Below are positions 53,479-62,562 of a DNA stretch of 64,000 nt, piece by piece (position 1 is the stretch's first letter; each line of letters begins with the position of its first letter). Origin of the DNA: Phytohabitans rumicis (GTDB lineage: Bacteria; Actinomycetota; Actinomycetes; Mycobacteriales; Micromonosporaceae); the NCBI RefSeq assembly GCF_011764445.1, contig NZ_BLPG01000001.1:8981316-9045315 (forward strand), written 5' to 3'. The position numbers and the translations under genes are program-made. Under the pieces are notes generated by a model. That model saw nothing but the letters and a program-made list of their open reading frames with translations, was not told where the DNA came from and made no database searches.

Positions 53479-54272
53479 TCACGGTGTCAGAATGGCGACC
53501 CCCGACCCCAGGACCACCTGGTCGTGGCCGTCCACGGCGTCGAACCGGTAGCCGCCCTCGTGCGCCCACACCCGGGTGGTGAGCGTGTCGCCGGGCGCCA
53601 CCGGGCGGGTGAAGCGGCAGCCGAGCCGGCGTAGGCCGGTCTTACCGCTTGCGGACAGGACCACGCCGGTGGCGATGGCCAGCGACGCGAGCCCGTGCAC
53701 GATGACGCCGGGCAGCCCGGCCGCGCGGGCGAAGTCGTCGTCGAGGTGGATCGGGTTGTGGTCGCCGGACGCGTCGGCGTACTGGCGGGGAGGTCGGGCG
53801 GCAGGGGGGTGGTGGCGGTGTGCAGCGGCGGACCGTCCAGCGGCTCGCGCGGCAGCGGGGGCGCCGCCGATCCGGCGGCCAGATCGGTGGGTACGCCGCG
53901 GTAGAACTCGGTGACGTACTGCTCGTTGACGAGCTGGCCGGCCGCGTCGCGGGTCTCCACCTTGATGGTCGCGGTGGTGCCGGAGCCCTTCCCGTGCAGG
54001 CCCACGACGGCGGCCCGCAGGGTGACCTTCTCGCCCACCGGCAGCGGGCGGTGGAAGACGAGGTCCTCCTGGCCGTGCACGACGCGGGCGCGCAGCTCGG
54101 CCGGCACCGCGGCCTCGGCGACCGCGAACACGAGGTCCATGGCCGGCGCCACCGCGTACACCGGCGAGGGGCCGCCGACGACCGCGGCGTACGCCTCGAC
54201 GCCGGCCGCGGTGACCTCGACGGTGCGCTCGTCGCTCCAGCGGTCCACGACGGAGAGGTCAAAAGGGCTCAA
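53479..54272 (-). CDS. MaoC-like (double hotdog) dehydratase, frameshifted
   Basis: About 264 residues after correction. N-terminal hotdog (VEVTAAGVEAYAAVVGGPSP, VHGQEDLVFHRPLPVGE) and C-terminal hydratase hotdog with the catalytic ADASGDHNPIHLDDDFARAA (Asp/His) and VIVHGLASLAIATG. The parts are joined by one base in the G-run 53787-53790. It hydrates enoyl-CoA esters. It follows the thiolase gene across a repeat-rich 100-bp gap and is the last enzyme gene of the operon, supporting side-chain beta-oxidation. Confidence 0.88.
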
Positions 54273-54284
54273 TCTGTGCCTCCT

Positions 54285-54376
54285 GGTTCGCTCGCTCGCG
54301 CGGCGCTAAAGGCGACGTCTTCCCTCGTCGCTTCGCTCCTCAGTCCAGACGCCGCCGCGCCAGCTCGCTCGCTCAC
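54285..54376. repeat. Dispersed GTTCGCTCGCTC motif
   Basis: GGTTCGCTCGCTC, GCGGCGCTAAAGGCGACGTC then later GCTCGCTCGCTCAC. It resembles 15508-15542. It fills the gap between the thiolase stop and the MaoC gene. Confidence 0.45.
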
Positions 54377-55545
54377 GGGGTAACCTCCACGACCACGGCG
54401 CCGGCGGTGTCGCCCGCCGCGCACCCGGTGAACAGGCCGCGCCCGCCGCCGCGTGCCCGCAGCGCCTCGATCAACTCGGCGATGGCCCGCATCCCGGTGG
54501 GGCCCTGCGGGTGGCCGTAGACGAGGCTGCAGCCGTACGGGTTCATCATCTCCACGGGGAAGCCGGTCTGCCGGGCGAAGTACACGTCGTTGACGGCGAA
54601 CGGGTTGTGCGTGGTGACCACGGCGATGTCCTTGATGGTCAGGTCCGCGTCGGCCAGGGCGGACAGCGCGGCGGGCACCGGCGCCTTGGGCATGCGGGCC
54701 CGCTCGGCGCGCGCGAACGACACAGCCAGCACGCGGGCCACCCCGGCGCCGCCGCTCAGCTCCCGGGCCCGCTCGACCGTGCTCAGTACGAGCCCGGCGG
54801 TGCCGTCGCCGGGGTGGGTCTGCGACCCGTACGTGACAACCCCGTCCGGCCGCACCGGGGAGAGCTTGGCCAGCCCTTCGGCCGTGGTTTGGTGCACCCC
54901 GAAGTCGTCGCCGACGATACTGAAACCGCGCCGCCCGGGGACATGCGCCTCAACGAGATAGTTCCGAGGCCCCGCCGAGAAGTACTGCTCGTACCGCAGC
55001 AGCGTGACCTCGTCGATCTCGGCGCGGGTGTAGCCCTCGTCGGCGGCCACGTTCTCGGCGGTGTCCAGCATGGAGCCGCCGGTGTTGGGGTCCCACTTCA
55101 TCGGGTCGAGCACCCAGTGCTCGGTGTGCGGCGAGCCGCCGGGCGTGCCCTGCGCGGACCAGACCATCAGCGGCCCGTTGCTGGTGCGGTCGGTGGTCAG
55201 CGCCAGCGCGGTCCGGTGCGCGCCCAACTCGACCTGTACGGCGGCGGACTGCACGACGGCGGCCGAGGTGGCGCACGCCTGCGCGAGGGTCGGCCCGGTC
55301 ACCCCGGGCAGCCCCAGCCGGGGCGTGATGGTGGTGACCCCGTAGAACGAGGTGGCCTGCGGCACGGTCGTACCAAAGGCGACATGGCTGATCTCGCGGA
55401 CGTCGAACCCGCGGGCGTCCAGCGCCCGGTTCGTCACGTCGACGGCGAGGTCCACACTGGACATCTCGGCGAGCGGCCCCTGCCACCGGCAGAACGGCGA
55501 CGACCACGCCAACCCCAGCGGCACGGCGACGTTGGTTAGGCGCAT
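54373..55545 (-). CDS. Thiolase-family protein (SCP-x/acetyl-CoA acetyltransferase type)
   Basis: 390 residues. Nucleophile region LAQACATSAAVVQSAAVQVE (Cys), His in TTHNPFAVNDVYFARQTG, and MMNPYGCSLVYGHPQGPTGM near the end, as in thiolases acting on CoA thioesters. It lacks a clear NGG..GHP pair of degradative thiolase I; the branch is uncertain. It starts within the SDR stop (TGATG). It should split a 3-ketoacyl-CoA made by the SDR, in the same operon as a CoA ligase. Confidence 0.85.
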   Translation of the reverse strand: MRLTNVAVPLGLAWSSPFCRWQGPLAEMSSVDLAVDVTNRALDARGFDVREISHVAFGTTVPQATSFYGVTTITPRLGLPGVTGPTLAQACATSAAVVQSAAVQVELGAHRTALALTTDRTSNGPLMVWSAQGTPGGSPHTEHWVLDPMKWDPNTGGSMLDTAENVAADEGYTRAEIDEVTLLRYEQYFSAGPRNYLVEAHVPGRRGFSIVGDDFGVHQTTAEGLAKLSPVRPDGVVTYGSQTHPGDGTAGLVLSTVERARELSGGAGVARVLAVSFARAERARMPKAPVPAALSALADADLTIKDIAVVTTHNPFAVNDVYFARQTGFPVEMMNPYGCSLVYGHPQGPTGMRAIAELIEALRARGGGRGLFTGCAAGDTAGAVVVEVTP

Positions 55546-56372
55546 CAGCTCATCCCCTCGGACTGTCCACCCGCGACGGTGACGACCTGCCCGTGTACGA
55601 AGTTGGACCACGGCGTGCAGAGCAGGAAGATGCCGCCGGCCGCCTCGGCGGGGGTGGCGCCGCGGCCGAGCGGGATGCGGGCGGCGGCCTGCTCGCGGAT
55701 CTGCGCCGGGATGCCGAGCTGGATCTGCCGGTCGCCGCGGTCGAAGGTGCCCGCGTCGGCGGTGGCGGCGGTGAGCCGGGTCTCCACGAACCCGAACGCC
55801 ACCGCGTTCACGTTGATCTTGAGTGGGCCCCACTCCTTGGCGAGCGTCTTGGTCAGGCCGACCAGCGCGGACTTGGCGGCCGAGTAGTTGGCCTGCCCGA
55901 CGTTGCCCATGGTGCCGGAGATGGACACCACGTTGACCACCTTGCGGAAGACCTCGCGGCCCTGGGCGGCGTCCCGTTTGGCCGCCTCGCGCAGCACCGG
56001 CGCGGCGGCCCGTAGCAGCCGGAACGGCACGACCAGGTGGATGTCGAGCATCGCGGTGAGCTGCTCGTCAGTCATCTTGTGGAAGATGCCGTCCCAGGTG
56101 TAGCCGGCGTTGTTGACGAGGATGTCGAGCTGGCCGTACTCCTCGATGGCGCGGGCGACCAGCTCCTGCGGCACGGCCGGGTCGGTCAGGTCGCCGGCGA
56201 CCGCCACGCCCCGCCCGCCGAGCAGCTCGACGGTCTGCTTGAGCGCGTCGCCGTCCAGGTCGGCGCAGACGACCCGGGCGCCGTGCTCGGCGAGCAGGGC
56301 GGCGGTGGCCTGCCCGATCCCGCGCGCGGCGCCGGTGACGATGGCCACCCGCCCGTCCAAGATTCCGGTCAC
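55545..56372 (-). CDS. SDR, FabG-like 3-hydroxyacyl-CoA dehydrogenase
   Basis: 275 residues, GTG start 56372. Cofactor loop IVTGAARGIGQATAALLAEH, NNAG motif DILVNNAGYTWDG, catalytic Ser/Tyr/Lys in VVSISGTMGNVGQANYSAAK, C-terminal GQVVTVAGGQSEGMS. It fits oxidation of a 3-hydroxyacyl-CoA before thiolysis by the next gene product. It overlaps the CoA-ligase stop by 4 bp and the thiolase start by one base or so, so translation is coupled. Confidence 0.9.
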   Translation of the reverse strand: MTGILDGRVAIVTGAARGIGQATAALLAEHGARVVCADLDGDALKQTVELLGGRGVAVAGDLTDPAVPQELVARAIEEYGQLDILVNNAGYTWDGIFHKMTDEQLTAMLDIHLVVPFRLLRAAAPVLREAAKRDAAQGREVFRKVVNVVSISGTMGNVGQANYSAAKSALVGLTKTLAKEWGPLKINVNAVAFGFVETRLTAATADAGTFDRGDRQIQLGIPAQIREQAAARIPLGRGATPAEAAGGIFLLCTPWSNFVHGQVVTVAGGQSEGMS

Positions 56373-57946
56373 TGCGGTCCTCCGTTGAAGGTGAGTGCGA
56401 ACTTGTCCTGCCAGCGCGCCCGCGCGCCGCGCTTGTCGAACTTGCCGGTGGCGGTCGTCGGCAGCGCGTCGACGAACTCCACCAGGTCGGGCACCCACCA
56501 GCTGGCCACCCGGCCGCGCAGGTGGGTCATGAGCTCGTCCGCGGTGACGTCGCCGCTGCGTACGACGAGGGCGGCCGGCCGCTCACCCCAGGTCGGGTGC
56601 GGCACCGCGATGACCATCGCCTGGGCGACCGCGTCGTGGTCCATGAGGTGGTTTTCCAGCTCGATCGAGCTGATCCATTCGCCGCCGGACTTGATCAGGT
56701 CCTTGGTGCGGTCGAGCAGGTGCAGGTAGCCGTCCGGGTCGATGGTGCCGACGTCCCCGGTGCGCAGCCAGCCGTCGTGGAAGCGCGCGGTGTTGGCGTC
56801 GTCGTCGGGCTCGTAATAGGACGCGGTGACCCACGGCCCGCGTACCTCGATCTCGCCGTCGACCACGCGCAGCTCCACGCCGGCGGTGGTGACGCCCTGG
56901 GTGGCGTGCAGCGCCAGCTGTTCGGCCTCCGGCAGCCCGGCGAGGTGCCCGCGGACGATCGTGAGGTTGCCCGACGGCGACATCTCCGTCATGCCCCAGC
57001 CCTGCTGCATGCCGACCCCGCGCCGGTGGTACCGCTGGATCAGTTCGAGGGGGATCGCCGACCCTCCACAGAGGATCCGGTCCAGGCTGGCCAGGTCGTC
57101 CGCCGCCGGCCCGAGCTGGTCGACCGCCAGCCAGAACGTGGGCACGCCGGCCGCGACGGTCACCCGCTCCTCGCGGATCAGCCGGACGACTGTGGCCGGG
57201 CTGGTGTCCTGGCCGGCGAGGACCAGGCCGGCGCCGGCGAGCGCGGCCGAGTACGGCATGCCCCACGCGGTGGCGTGGAACAGCGGGGTCAGCGGCAGCA
57301 GGACGTCCCGCTCCCGGATCGCGAACGAGTCGACGAACAGGCCGCTCATCGCGTGCAGGGTCAGCGAGCGGTGCGAGTACGCGACGCCCTTGGGCCGGCC
57401 GGTCGTGCCGCCGGTGTAGCACAGGCACGCGGCCGCGAACTCGTCCACTTCGGACGGTTCGTCGTCGGTGGCGGCGGCCAGCAGCTCCTCGTAGTCGATG
57501 GCGTCCTCGAAGTCCGGGTGCGGCTGCGTGCCGTCGGGCAGGACGACGTACCGCTGGACGCCGGTGAGCTTCGGGCGGATCTCGGCCAGCCGCGCGGTCA
57601 GCGACGCCTCCACGAAGATCACCTTGTCGTCGGCGTGCTCGGCGATCCAGGCGATCTGGTCCGGGTAGAGCCGCACGTTGAGCGGCTGCAGCACCGCGCC
57701 GGCGATCGGTACGCCGTAGAACAGCTCCAGGTGCCGCAGCCCGTTCCAGGCGTACGTGCCGACCCGGTCGCCGGGGCGTACGCCGAGCCCGGGCAGCGCC
57801 GCCGCCACCCGGCGGGCCCGCGCGGCCAGATCCGGCCAGCCCAGTTCGGCCCGGCCGGCCGGCGCGTACCCGACCAGCCGGGCGTGCGGGCCCATCGCGG
57901 CGCCGCGCCGCAGCACCATCCCGATGGACAGCGGCATCGACCCCAT
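56369..57946 (-). CDS. Acyl/aryl-CoA synthetase (AMP-forming)
   Basis: 525 residues. Adenylate-forming motifs: CYTGGTTGRPKGVAYSHRSL (A3), GWGMTEMSP (A5), DGWLRTGDVGTIDPDGYLHL (A7), DRTKDLIKSGGEWISSIELE (A8), catalytic Lys in TTATGKFDKRGAR (A10). It activates a carboxylic acid to the CoA thioester. In this operon an aromatic acid (such as salicylate or a phenylpropanoid) is likely, from its neighbours. Start ATG 57946, 8 bp after the thioesterase stop. Confidence 0.92.
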   Translation of the reverse strand: MGSMPLSIGMVLRRGAAMGPHARLVGYAPAGRAELGWPDLAARARRVAAALPGLGVRPGDRVGTYAWNGLRHLELFYGVPIAGAVLQPLNVRLYPDQIAWIAEHADDKVIFVEASLTARLAEIRPKLTGVQRYVVLPDGTQPHPDFEDAIDYEELLAAATDDEPSEVDEFAAACLCYTGGTTGRPKGVAYSHRSLTLHAMSGLFVDSFAIRERDVLLPLTPLFHATAWGMPYSAALAGAGLVLAGQDTSPATVVRLIREERVTVAAGVPTFWLAVDQLGPAADDLASLDRILCGGSAIPLELIQRYHRRGVGMQQGWGMTEMSPSGNLTIVRGHLAGLPEAEQLALHATQGVTTAGVELRVVDGEIEVRGPWVTASYYEPDDDANTARFHDGWLRTGDVGTIDPDGYLHLLDRTKDLIKSGGEWISSIELENHLMDHDAVAQAMVIAVPHPTWGERPAALVVRSGDVTADELMTHLRGRVASWWVPDLVEFVDALPTTATGKFDKRGARARWQDKFALTFNGGPQ

Positions 57947-57954
57947 CGTGCTTC

Positions 57955-58374
57955 TCACGAGTCCACCCCTTCCTGCAGCCCCGCCTCGGTGAACGCCTTG
58001 CGCAGATGCTCCGGCCAGGGCGCGGTCCGCCCCGTATCCGGGTCGAACCAGGCGATGGTCAGGGACCCGCGGGCCAGCGCGGTGCCGGACCGGCTGACCG
58101 TGAACGCGTAGCGCAGCGAGCTGCGCCCGACGTGCTCGACGGCCAGCGTGGTCTGGGCGACCTCGGCGTAGTGCAGGGCGCCGAGGAAGTCGACGGTCAG
58201 GTTCAGCCGGGGCGTCCGGCCACCGACCTCGTGCTCGACGCCGAGCCGTACGAGCAGCTCGGTCTCGGCGCTCTCCACGAAGCGCAGCATCGCCGAGTAG
58301 TGCCATCGGCCCATCGGATCGGTCTCGGACCACTCCAGCCGACGGCGCGTGATGATCGACGCGGGCTCACCCAT
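57955..58374 (-). CDS. Acyl-CoA thioesterase (4HBT hotdog)
   Basis: 139 residues. Hotdog thioesterase: RRRLEWSETDPMGRWHYSAM has the catalytic Asp position (xDxxGxxHY), then LRFVESAETELLVRLGV. It hydrolyses an acyl- or aryl-CoA. Between the monooxygenase and ligase genes it could release the free acid (such as gentisate) after hydroxylation of a CoA ester, as proposed for the salicylyl-CoA route; this is inference. Confidence 0.9.
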   Translation of the reverse strand: MGEPASIITRRRLEWSETDPMGRWHYSAMLRFVESAETELLVRLGVEHEVGGRTPRLNLTVDFLGALHYAEVAQTTLAVEHVGRSSLRYAFTVSRSGTALARGSLTIAWFDPDTGRTAPWPEHLRKAFTEAGLQEGVDS

Positions 58375-58385
58375 GACTCACAGCC

Positions 58386-59603
58386 TCAGTACTTGTAGAT
58401 CGTATTGCCGGGCGGGAGGTCGCGCGGCCCGTATGGTGCGGTGTCCAGCCAATGCCCGAAGCTCTCGTCGCGGTCGGCGCCGCGGGCCGCCTCCTCCAGC
58501 GCCGCCCGCTCGCGCGGGCCGGGCCGCAGGTGGGCGAGCGCGGCACCGGCCGCGTCCCGGTTGAACAGCGCCGCGCGCCGCCGGGACAGCGCGAAGTCCT
58601 CCACCGCGGCCCGCGCCCGCGCCGGCACGGGCGTGGACAGCGCCAGGTGTACGGCCGCGGCCGCGGCGTCGGCGTCCGGCACGCCCGAGTTCATCCCGCG
58701 CGCGCCGAACGGGGCGAACAGGTGCGCCGCCTCGCCGGCCAGCAGCACCCGCCGGTACGGGTCGGCCAGGTCGTCGGCCACCACCTGCAGGAACTGGTAC
58801 GTCGAAGCCCAGGCGACCCGCTCGGCGTACGCGGGCGGCAGGACCGCGCGCAGCCAGCCGCGCAGCCCGTCGCCGTGGCTCAGCCGCTCGGGGTCGTCGC
58901 CGTCGTGCAGTTGCAGGTCGACCCGCCAGCCGCCGGCGAACGGGACGAGCAGCACGTTGCGCCCGTCCACCCGGGGATGGGCGTAGTGGAACACCCGTTC
59001 GACCGGCATCGGGTCGCCCGGGTCCTCCTCGACGTCGACCACGACGTACCAGCCGTCGGAGCGGCTGCCCTCCATCGGCACGCCCAGCGCCTTGCGGACG
59101 GCCGACCGGGAGCCGTCGGCGGCGATCGCGTACTCGGCGCTCCAGCGGGTGCCGGCGACGGTGGTCAGCGTGACCCCGTCCGGGCCGGCGACGGCGTCCA
59201 CCACCTCGGCGTTCCAGACGAACTCGACGCCGGCGGCCTTGCACGCCTGCAGCAGGTACCGCTCGGTCTCCACCTGCGGCAGGCTGGTGAAGTGCGGCAG
59301 CACGCCGGCGGCCGGCGGCGGGTACGTGCGGGCGAAGACCTGCCGGCCGGCGTAGAAGGTGCGCTTGGTCTGCCAGACCAGCCCGTGCGCGGCGAGGTCA
59401 CCGGCCAGGCCCGGACTGGACCGGTCGAGCACTTCCAGAGTGGCCCCGTGCACGAAGATGGCCCGGCTGCCCGGCCGCAGCCGGTCCTCGGTGCCGGCCT
59501 CCAGGACGGTGGCCGGCCGGCCGAGCGCGCGCAGCGCCAGCGCCGCGGACATGCCGACCGGGCCCGCGCCCACGACGACGACGGGGCGGTGGTTCGTGCT
59601 CAC
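58386..59603 (-). CDS. FAD-dependent aromatic monooxygenase
   Basis: 405 residues, GTG start. Group A flavoprotein hydroxylase: GxGxxG loop VVVVGAGPVGMSAALALRAL, DG motif YAIAADGSRSAVRKALG, and a GD-like motif with Glu (RRVLLAGEAAHLFAPFGARG). Related to phenol/3-hydroxybenzoate/salicylyl-CoA hydroxylases. In an operon with gentisate dioxygenase it is the likely enzyme that puts in the para-hydroxyl to make gentisate or gentisyl-CoA. It overlaps the FAH gene by 4 bp. Confidence 0.9.
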   Translation of the reverse strand: MSTNHRPVVVVGAGPVGMSAALALRALGRPATVLEAGTEDRLRPGSRAIFVHGATLEVLDRSSPGLAGDLAAHGLVWQTKRTFYAGRQVFARTYPPPAAGVLPHFTSLPQVETERYLLQACKAAGVEFVWNAEVVDAVAGPDGVTLTTVAGTRWSAEYAIAADGSRSAVRKALGVPMEGSRSDGWYVVVDVEEDPGDPMPVERVFHYAHPRVDGRNVLLVPFAGGWRVDLQLHDGDDPERLSHGDGLRGWLRAVLPPAYAERVAWASTYQFLQVVADDLADPYRRVLLAGEAAHLFAPFGARGMNSGVPDADAAAAAVHLALSTPVPARARAAVEDFALSRRRAALFNRDAAGAALAHLRPGPRERAALEEAARGADRDESFGHWLDTAPYGPRDLPPGNTIYKY

Positions 59604-60484
59604 GCGGTCACCGCCGCTGTCTTCGCGCCCGGCCGGGAGGCGTACGGGATGGCGTCCGCGGCGGTCACCGTGACCTCCAGGCGGCCGACCCGCTCGATGG
59701 CCATCGACACCCGGTCGCCGTGCCGGATCGGCCCGACGCCCGCCGGCGTCCCGGTCGCGATGACGTCGCCCGGCCACAGGGTCATGACCGAGCTGGCGTA
59801 CGCGATGAGGCGCGGGACGCCGAAGATGAGGTCGGCGGTGCTGGCGGACTGCCGGGGCACCCCGTTGACCCAGCAGCGCAGCGAAAGGGTGCCGGGGTCG
59901 CCGACCTCGTCGGGCGTGGTGACCCACGGACCCAGCGGGGTGAACGTGTCGAACGACTTGCGCGTCGACCTGTCCTCTGTGGACCGTACGGTGATGTCGA
60001 ACAGGCAGGTGTAGCCGGCGACGTACTCCAGGGCCCGCTCGACGCTCACGTGCCGGGCCGGGCGGCCGATGACCACGGCCAGTTCGGCCTCCTGGTCGGT
60101 GCGCAGGTCCGTGTACGGCAGGGACACGGTGCCGCCGTGGCCGACGACGCTCGACGGGGCCTTGAGAAACACACCCAGGTCGGCGACGGTCAGCGGGGCG
60201 GCCATCTCGGCCTGGTGGTCGCGGTAGTTCACCGGCGCCGCCACGATCTTGCCGGGCCGGGGGAGGGGCGGCAGGAGCGTCGCGTCGCGCACCGGTACCC
60301 GGGGACGGTCACGCAGGTTGGCGCCGGCCAGGCGTACCAGATCAAGTCCTTGCTCCAGCAGAGCGTGCAGCGGACCGGCAAGCCCGGCCGGCGCGGCGAC
60401 CAGGTCCGTGATGTCGACCAGGTCGTCGCCGTCGACGGCGCCCAGCCGGGCGCCCCAGTCGGAGCTGAATACGGCCAGCCTCAC
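59600..60484 (-). CDS. Fumarylacetoacetate hydrolase family protein (fumaryl/maleylpyruvate hydrolase)
   Basis: 294 residues, GTG start. FAH fold: KIVAAPVNYRDHQAEMAAPL, then TDQEAELAVVIGRPARHV (metal Glu), LGPWVTTPDEVGDPGTLSLR, WPGDVIATGTPAGVGPIRHG. In the gentisate route this family cleaves fumarylpyruvate (or maleylpyruvate directly) to pyruvate and fumarate or maleate. It sits between the dioxygenase and hydroxylase genes with 4-bp overlaps on both sides. Confidence 0.92.
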   Translation of the reverse strand: MRLAVFSSDWGARLGAVDGDDLVDITDLVAAPAGLAGPLHALLEQGLDLVRLAGANLRDRPRVPVRDATLLPPLPRPGKIVAAPVNYRDHQAEMAAPLTVADLGVFLKAPSSVVGHGGTVSLPYTDLRTDQEAELAVVIGRPARHVSVERALEYVAGYTCLFDITVRSTEDRSTRKSFDTFTPLGPWVTTPDEVGDPGTLSLRCWVNGVPRQSASTADLIFGVPRLIAYASSVMTLWPGDVIATGTPAGVGPIRHGDRVSMAIERVGRLEVTVTAADAIPYASRPGAKTAAVTA

Positions 60485-61500
60485 CGGATCTCCTCCCGGT
60501 AGAGCCCCAGGGCGGTGATCGCCGGGGCGTCGGTGTACGAGAACAGCACCGCGTCGGAGCTGGCGGACGCGTTGGCGTGCTCGTACAGCGCCCAGCCGGG
60601 CACCGCGAACACGTCCTTCTCGCCCCACTCCAGCCGCTGGCCGTCCACTGTGGTCACGCCCGCGCCGCGGACGACGTGGTAGATGGTGCTCGGCGTCTGC
60701 CGGCGGGGCGTGCCGCGGAAGCCGGGGCGCAGCCGGGCGATCCGGCAGCCGATGGTGGGCATGACCGGGCCGCCGTTCCACGGGTTGGTGTACTCCAGCA
60801 CCACGCCGTCGCTGTCGCTGCCGACCGCGTCGTCGGCGATCGCGTGGAACGCCCGGGCCGTCTCCGTCCACGGGTAGTTGCCGATCGGCGAGTTCGGACC
60901 GGGCTGCGGGTCCCAGGCGGGCGTGAGCCGGCCGTGGATGAACTGCCGCGACGACAGGTCGTCCGGTGCGGCCGCCTTCTGCGTGCGCTCGCCGTACAGC
61001 TCGAAGAAGCCGGCGTCCAGGGCGTTGACGAGCGGGTAGTCCAGGCCGTCCAGCCACAGCATCGGGCCGTCGCCCTCGTGCGCGTGGTCGTGCCAGTGCC
61101 AGCCGGGCGTCAGCAGCAGGTCGCCGGGGTGCATGTGGACCCGTTCGCCGTTCACCGTGGTGTAGGCCCCGCGGCCCTCGATGATGAACCGGAACGCGGC
61201 GGCCGTGTGCCGGTGTGCCTGCGCGGTCTCGCCCGGCACGATCACCTGGATGCCCGCGTACAGCGTGGTGGTGGTCGCGGGCGGCTCGGTCAGGCCGGGG
61301 TTGACCAGCATCAGCACCCGGCGCTCGGCCTCCTCCAGCGACAGCGCGTCGGCGAAGTGCAGCAGGTACGGCCGCAGGGCCGCGTATCGCCACAGGTACG
61401 GCACCGCGCGGCTCTTGGGCTCGGCGGCGAAGAGGTTGCCGTAGTACCGCCACAGCGGGGCGGTGCCGAGCCGGGCAATCGCCTCGTACGGGTCGGTCAT
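60481..61500 (-). CDS. Gentisate 1,2-dioxygenase-like bicupin
   Basis: 339 residues from ATG 61500. Two cupin domains; Fe(II) ligands in PGETAQAHRHTAAAFRFIIE (HxH) and the nearby GWHWHDHAHEGDG. It opens the ring of gentisate (or 1-hydroxy-2-naphthoate or salicylate in relatives) to maleylpyruvate. First gene of the catabolic operon and divergent from paaX-like regulator; the 101-bp gap contains a promoter candidate. Substrate specificity is inferred from family and neighbours. Confidence 0.88.
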   Translation of the reverse strand: MTDPYEAIARLGTAPLWRYYGNLFAAEPKSRAVPYLWRYAALRPYLLHFADALSLEEAERRVLMLVNPGLTEPPATTTTLYAGIQVIVPGETAQAHRHTAAAFRFIIEGRGAYTTVNGERVHMHPGDLLLTPGWHWHDHAHEGDGPMLWLDGLDYPLVNALDAGFFELYGERTQKAAAPDDLSSRQFIHGRLTPAWDPQPGPNSPIGNYPWTETARAFHAIADDAVGSDSDGVVLEYTNPWNGGPVMPTIGCRIARLRPGFRGTPRRQTPSTIYHVVRGAGVTTVDGQRLEWGEKDVFAVPGWALYEHANASASSDAVLFSYTDAPAITALGLYREEIR

Positions 61501-61601
61501 GTCCCCAGAGTGGCTCGTCTCTGACCTGTCGTCAAGACTTCTGTCTAATATCACTGTGTCAGGGGCCGTGGCGGGCGGCGGAGAATCTGTACAGTGACGG
61601 C
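61501..61601. promoter_or_regulatory. Divergent promoter region of gentisate operon and PaaX gene
   Basis: AT-rich relative to neighbours. It contains TTGACG on the minus strand and TCTAATATCAC in the centre. A loose dyad CTGAC...GTCAG spans about 61522-61560. Likely PaaX site, unproven. Confidence 0.4.
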
Positions 61602-62503
61602 ATGTCTACCGACGCCGAGGTCGACCTTCCCCGCATGCAGGCTGGCGGCAGCCCGCAACACCTGCTGCTGACCCTGCTGGGCGACTACTGGTACGGCCAG
61701 CGCGCCCCGCTGCCGTCGGCGGCCCTGGTGGCGTTGCTGGGGAGTTCGGCATCACCGAGGTCAGCGCGCGCGCCGCGCTGAGCCGGCTGGCCCGGCGTGG
61801 CCTGCTGGAGCTGTCCAAGGCGGGGCGGCGCACGTCGTACGCGTTGAGCGCCCGCGCCGCCGAGGTGCTCACCGAGGGCAGCCGGCACATCCTGTCGTTC
61901 GGCGCGCGCGGCGAGGAGTGGGCCGGCCGCTGGACGGTGGCCGCGTTCTCGGTGCCGGAAGACCGCCGGGACCTGCGGCACACGCTGCGCACCCGGCTGG
62001 GCTGGTGGGGCTTCGCGTCCCTGTACGACGGGCTCTGGGTCTCCCCGCACGAGCGGGTCGCCGAGGTCACCGCGGTCCTCGCCGAGCTGGGTGTGGACAC
62101 CGCGACGGTGTTCACCGCGGAGGTGGCCGACGGCAGCCCGGTCGGCGGCGACCCGATCAGCGCCTGGGACCTGGACGCGCTGCGCGCCGAGTACGAGCGG
62201 CTGCTGGAGGAGTACGAGCCGGTCCAGCAGCGGTGGCGCGCCGGCAAGGTGGGCACCTCGGAGGCGCTGATCGCCCGCACCGCCCTCATGGACGACTGGC
62301 GCAACTTTCCCAACCTCGACCCCGAACTGCCCGCGGTGCTCCTGCCCCCGCGGTGGCCGCGTACGCGCGCCCGGGAGCTGTTCATCGACCTCTACGACGG
62401 GCTGGCCCGGCTGTCGGAGCAAAGGGTGGTGCAGATTGTGAGCGAGTTCGAGCCGTCGCTGGCCGCGCTGGTGCGCAGTCACGGCAGCGACTTCGCGCCT
62501 TAG
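61602..62503 (+). CDS. PaaX-family repressor, frameshifted
   Basis: 300 residues after correction. N-terminal winged HTH (LVALLG, then one base missing in the G-run 61739-61742, EFGITEVSARAALSRLARRG), central region WTVAAFSVPEDRRDLRHTLR and LRTRLGWWGFASLYDGLWVS, C-terminal LMDDWRNFPNLDPELPAVLL, as in PaaX. These repressors respond to aryl-CoA thioesters. Here it should control the divergent gentisate operon, with a CoA ester made by the ligase as the likely inducer. Confidence 0.9.
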
Positions 62504-62510
62504 AGCTGCA

Positions 62511-62558
62511 AGGAAGGGCACCCTGTTAACGCTTTCTGCATAGCAAGGTGCCCTTCCT
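62511..62558. terminator. Terminator-like hairpin AGGAAGGGCACC
   Basis: 12-bp perfect arms at 62511-62522 and 62547-62558 with a 24-nt loop (CTGTTAACGC in its left part), between the convergent paaX-like and dehydrogenase genes. Serves both directions; similar hairpins with a GTTAACGC loop are common in this family from my recollection. Confidence 0.75.
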
Positions 62559-62562
62559 AACC

